Positions 62,683 through 64,000 of a stretch of DNA of 64,000 bases are shown one piece after another (positions within the stretch are counted from its first letter, which is position 1; every line of letters starts with the position of its first letter). The notes under the pieces are model-generated. The model ran no database searches and was not told the origin of the DNA. It was given only the letters and a program-made list of their open reading frames with translations. Both the position numbers and the translations under genes were made by a program. Location: positions 62,001-126,000 of the forward strand of contig NZ_JALJRB010000009.1 in assembly GCF_022968795.1 (NCBI RefSeq), read 5' to 3'. This DNA comes from Desulfatitalea alkaliphila. Its GTDB lineage: Bacteria > Desulfobacterota > Desulfobacteria > Desulfobacterales > Desulfosarcinaceae.

Positions 62683-63126
62683 TTACTGCACCGTAATCTT
62701 TCCGGCCTTGCGTTCTTCCGGTTTGGGCACTTCCACTTTCAACACACCGTCCTTGTAATCGGCCTTGACGGCCTCCGGATCCACATCGGCCGGAAGGGTG
62801 AAAGACCGTTCGAAGCGGCCTTGGAACCGCTCCTTGCGGTAGTAGCGCTCTTCCTGAACCTCGTTTTCCACTTTGCGCTCGCCCTTGATGGTCAGAACGC
62901 GGCCCTGTACGTCCACCGCGATATCCTCCTTGGCGACGCCGGGCAATTCGGCCTTGACCACGATGGCCTCGTCGTTTTCAAACACATCCACCGCCGGATT
63001 CCATTCCCACAGCGCCTCGCGGTCTTTGCCGGCAAGGGCCGGGAACCAGAGATCATCCAGCAGCGCGCCGAAACGGCGCTGTACATTGAACAGATCCCTT
63101 GTTGGACGCCATTTCATCAGTTCCAT
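62683..63126 (-). CDS. Hsp20/alpha-crystallin family small heat shock protein
   Basis: 147 residues. The ATG at 63126 has AAAGGAGG upstream, and the longer frame to 63150 is not supported. The alpha-crystallin domain (about 45-140) has VDVFENDEAIVVKAELPGV, GERKVENEVQEERYYRKERFQGRFERSF and the conserved DGVLKVEVPK. It would bind unfolding proteins as an oligomer. No CIRCE element was seen upstream. Confidence 0.95.
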   Translation of the reverse strand: MELMKWRPTRDLFNVQRRFGALLDDLWFPALAGKDREALWEWNPAVDVFENDEAIVVKAELPGVAKEDIAVDVQGRVLTIKGERKVENEVQEERYYRKERFQGRFERSFTLPADVDPEAVKADYKDGVLKVEVPKPEERKAGKITVQ

Positions 63127-63438
63127 GGTATCTACCTCCTTTGGCAGCAAGCATTAAACTTGGCGACAACAGCCCCATTCGGGGGTGACGGCCACGCACC
63201 GGACAACCTGTCGCGGTCGCTTTTCCCGGGTGCATCTGTGGCAACCGGGGCCATCGCCTTTGATTTGAACAATGTGCATTGCCTTGTGACTGTCAATATT
63301 ATTTCATTACTTTTTAACTAAGAACTAAACAATAATGTAACGGAGTTGCTTCCCCCCGGCTTCGATGATATGCGGCCATGGCGATCGTGAATTTGCGCAT
63401 ACCGATTCATGTGGGTACTACGAAAGGCCGTTTGAAGA
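63127..63438. other. AT-rich divergent intergenic region hsp20/tatD
   Basis: 312 bases with no gene. The stretch 63280-63340 is very AT-rich compared with the surroundings. On the minus strand a TTGACA (63293-63298) may be the -35 of the hsp20 promoter, but no convincing -10 lies at 16-18 bases. No CIRCE or sigma32 match was found. Confidence 0.4.
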
Positions 63439-64000
63439 ATGGATTCCCTGGAGAGCATGAACATTTTCGACAGTCACTGCCACCTGGACGACAAGGGATA
63501 TGAAGGGGATTTGGATGGCGTGGTGGCGCGGGCGCGTCAAGCCGGGGTGATCGCCATGATGGCGGTGGGCATCGATCTACCCACCTCGCAAAGGGCGGTG
63601 GCCCTTGCCGAGCGTTACGCGGGCATCCATGCATCGGTGGGTTTGCACCCCCACGATGCCCGAAACGGTTCGTCGGCCCTGATGGAAGACTTGAAAGCCT
63701 TGGCGGCCCACCCCAAGGTCCGGGCATGGGGTGAGACCGGCCTCGATTTCAACCGCATGCACTCCCCGCGCAAGGATCAGGAGCTTTGGTTCGAGCAGCA
63801 ATTGATTTTGGGCGAAGCGCTCGGACTGCCCATGATCTTTCATGAACGGGACAGCGAGGGCCGCTTTCTCGAACTGCTGGCGGCCCACTGGACACCGGCG
63901 CGCCAGGGGGTGGTGCACTGTTTTTCGGGTACCGAGGCGGAGCTGGAGCGCTATCTGGCCATGGGGTTGCACATCGGGATCACGGGTATATTGACCATTC
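63439..64000 (+). CDS. tatD: TatD family metal-dependent hydrolase, 3'-truncated by the window edge
   Basis: The frame is open to the last base, giving 187 residues of an expected 260 or so. Seen: FDSHCHLDD with the HxH metal pair, SVGLHPHDA, WGETGLDFNRM, FHERDSEG and VHCFSGTEAELERYL, all TatD marks. TatD proteins are DNases or deoxyribonucleases with two metal ions. The start is ATG 63439, or possibly ATG 63457 (MNIFDSHCHL), since neither has a clear ribosome site. Confidence 0.92.
   Translation, partial: MDSLESMNIFDSHCHLDDKGYEGDLDGVVARARQAGVIAMMAVGIDLPTSQRAVALAERYAGIHASVGLHPHDARNGSSALMEDLKALAAHPKVRAWGETGLDFNRMHSPRKDQELWFEQQLILGEALGLPMIFHERDSEGRFLELLAAHWTPARQGVVHCFSGTEAELERYLAMGLHIGITGILTI

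Overview
The window looks like a chromosomal segment (about 60% G+C by eye) of a Gram-negative, probably anaerobic Desulfobacterota (Deltaproteobacteria, Desulfobacterales-like) bacterium. LpxC, LolA and two Slp lipoproteins show an outer membrane with lipid A. FdhD, an acyl-CoA dehydrogenase with ETF, an archaeal-type FMN-binding glutamate synthase, a Gly-rich protein ending in a CFI-type tail and abundant two-component and c-di-GMP proteins fit that lineage. The lineage is inferred from gene content and was not tested by alignment. I saw no rRNA, complete tRNA, CRISPR array, IS element or prophage.

Layout. 1-10.6 kb: 3' end of an amidohydrolase, an MltF-like lytic transglycosylase, a 7TM-GGDEF protein, and a giant pseudokinase/AAA/GAF histidine kinase with its NarL-type regulator. 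10.8-15.3 kb: a same-strand cluster (S51-like/CysRS-tail fusion, CelD-type acyltransferase, MshA-like glycosyltransferase, PIG-L deacetylase) closed by a terminator. 15.4-28 kb: AI-2E family exporter, a metallopeptidase, a tandem CDP-alcohol phosphatidyltransferase, nadA, lolA, a hybrid kinase with Hpt, a thioredoxin and CheY. 28.4-34 kb: acyl-CoA dehydrogenase, etfB and an unusual etfA-XRE-cupin fusion, then dus and fdhD. 34.1-39 kb: rplU-rpmA-obgE-nadD-rsfS-gpmI. 39-49 kb: recX, HU, comM/yifB, lpxC, and an NtrY/NtrX-like pair. 49-54 kb: rsmD, coaD, a LysR regulator, metK and ahcY. 54-64 kb: envelope proteins, flgM, PAS-GGDEF, an FMN-binding glutamate synthase behind an attenuated leader, a GAF-ANTAR protein, a nicotinamidase-like hydrolase, Hsp20 and the 5' part of tatD.

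How the genes work together. NAD synthesis or salvage is represented three times (nadA, nadD, pncA-like). metK and ahcY form two steps of the SAM cycle. The strongest regulatory system is at 60.9-61.8 kb. A GAF-ANTAR antiterminator gene lies directly upstream, on the same strand, of a sigma70-type promoter and a 244-nt leader. The leader holds two hexaloop hairpins with A at loop position 1 and G at position 4. The second hairpin overlaps the 5' arm of an intrinsic terminator placed before the glutamate synthase-like gene, which is the architecture expected of an ANTAR-controlled attenuator.

Other unusual points are an ETF alpha subunit carrying its own DNA-binding and cupin domains, with a 7-bp dyad upstream of its operon; a mycothiol-like gene set outside Actinobacteria; and a fused pair of CDP-alcohol phosphatidyltransferase domains of which only the second keeps the active site.
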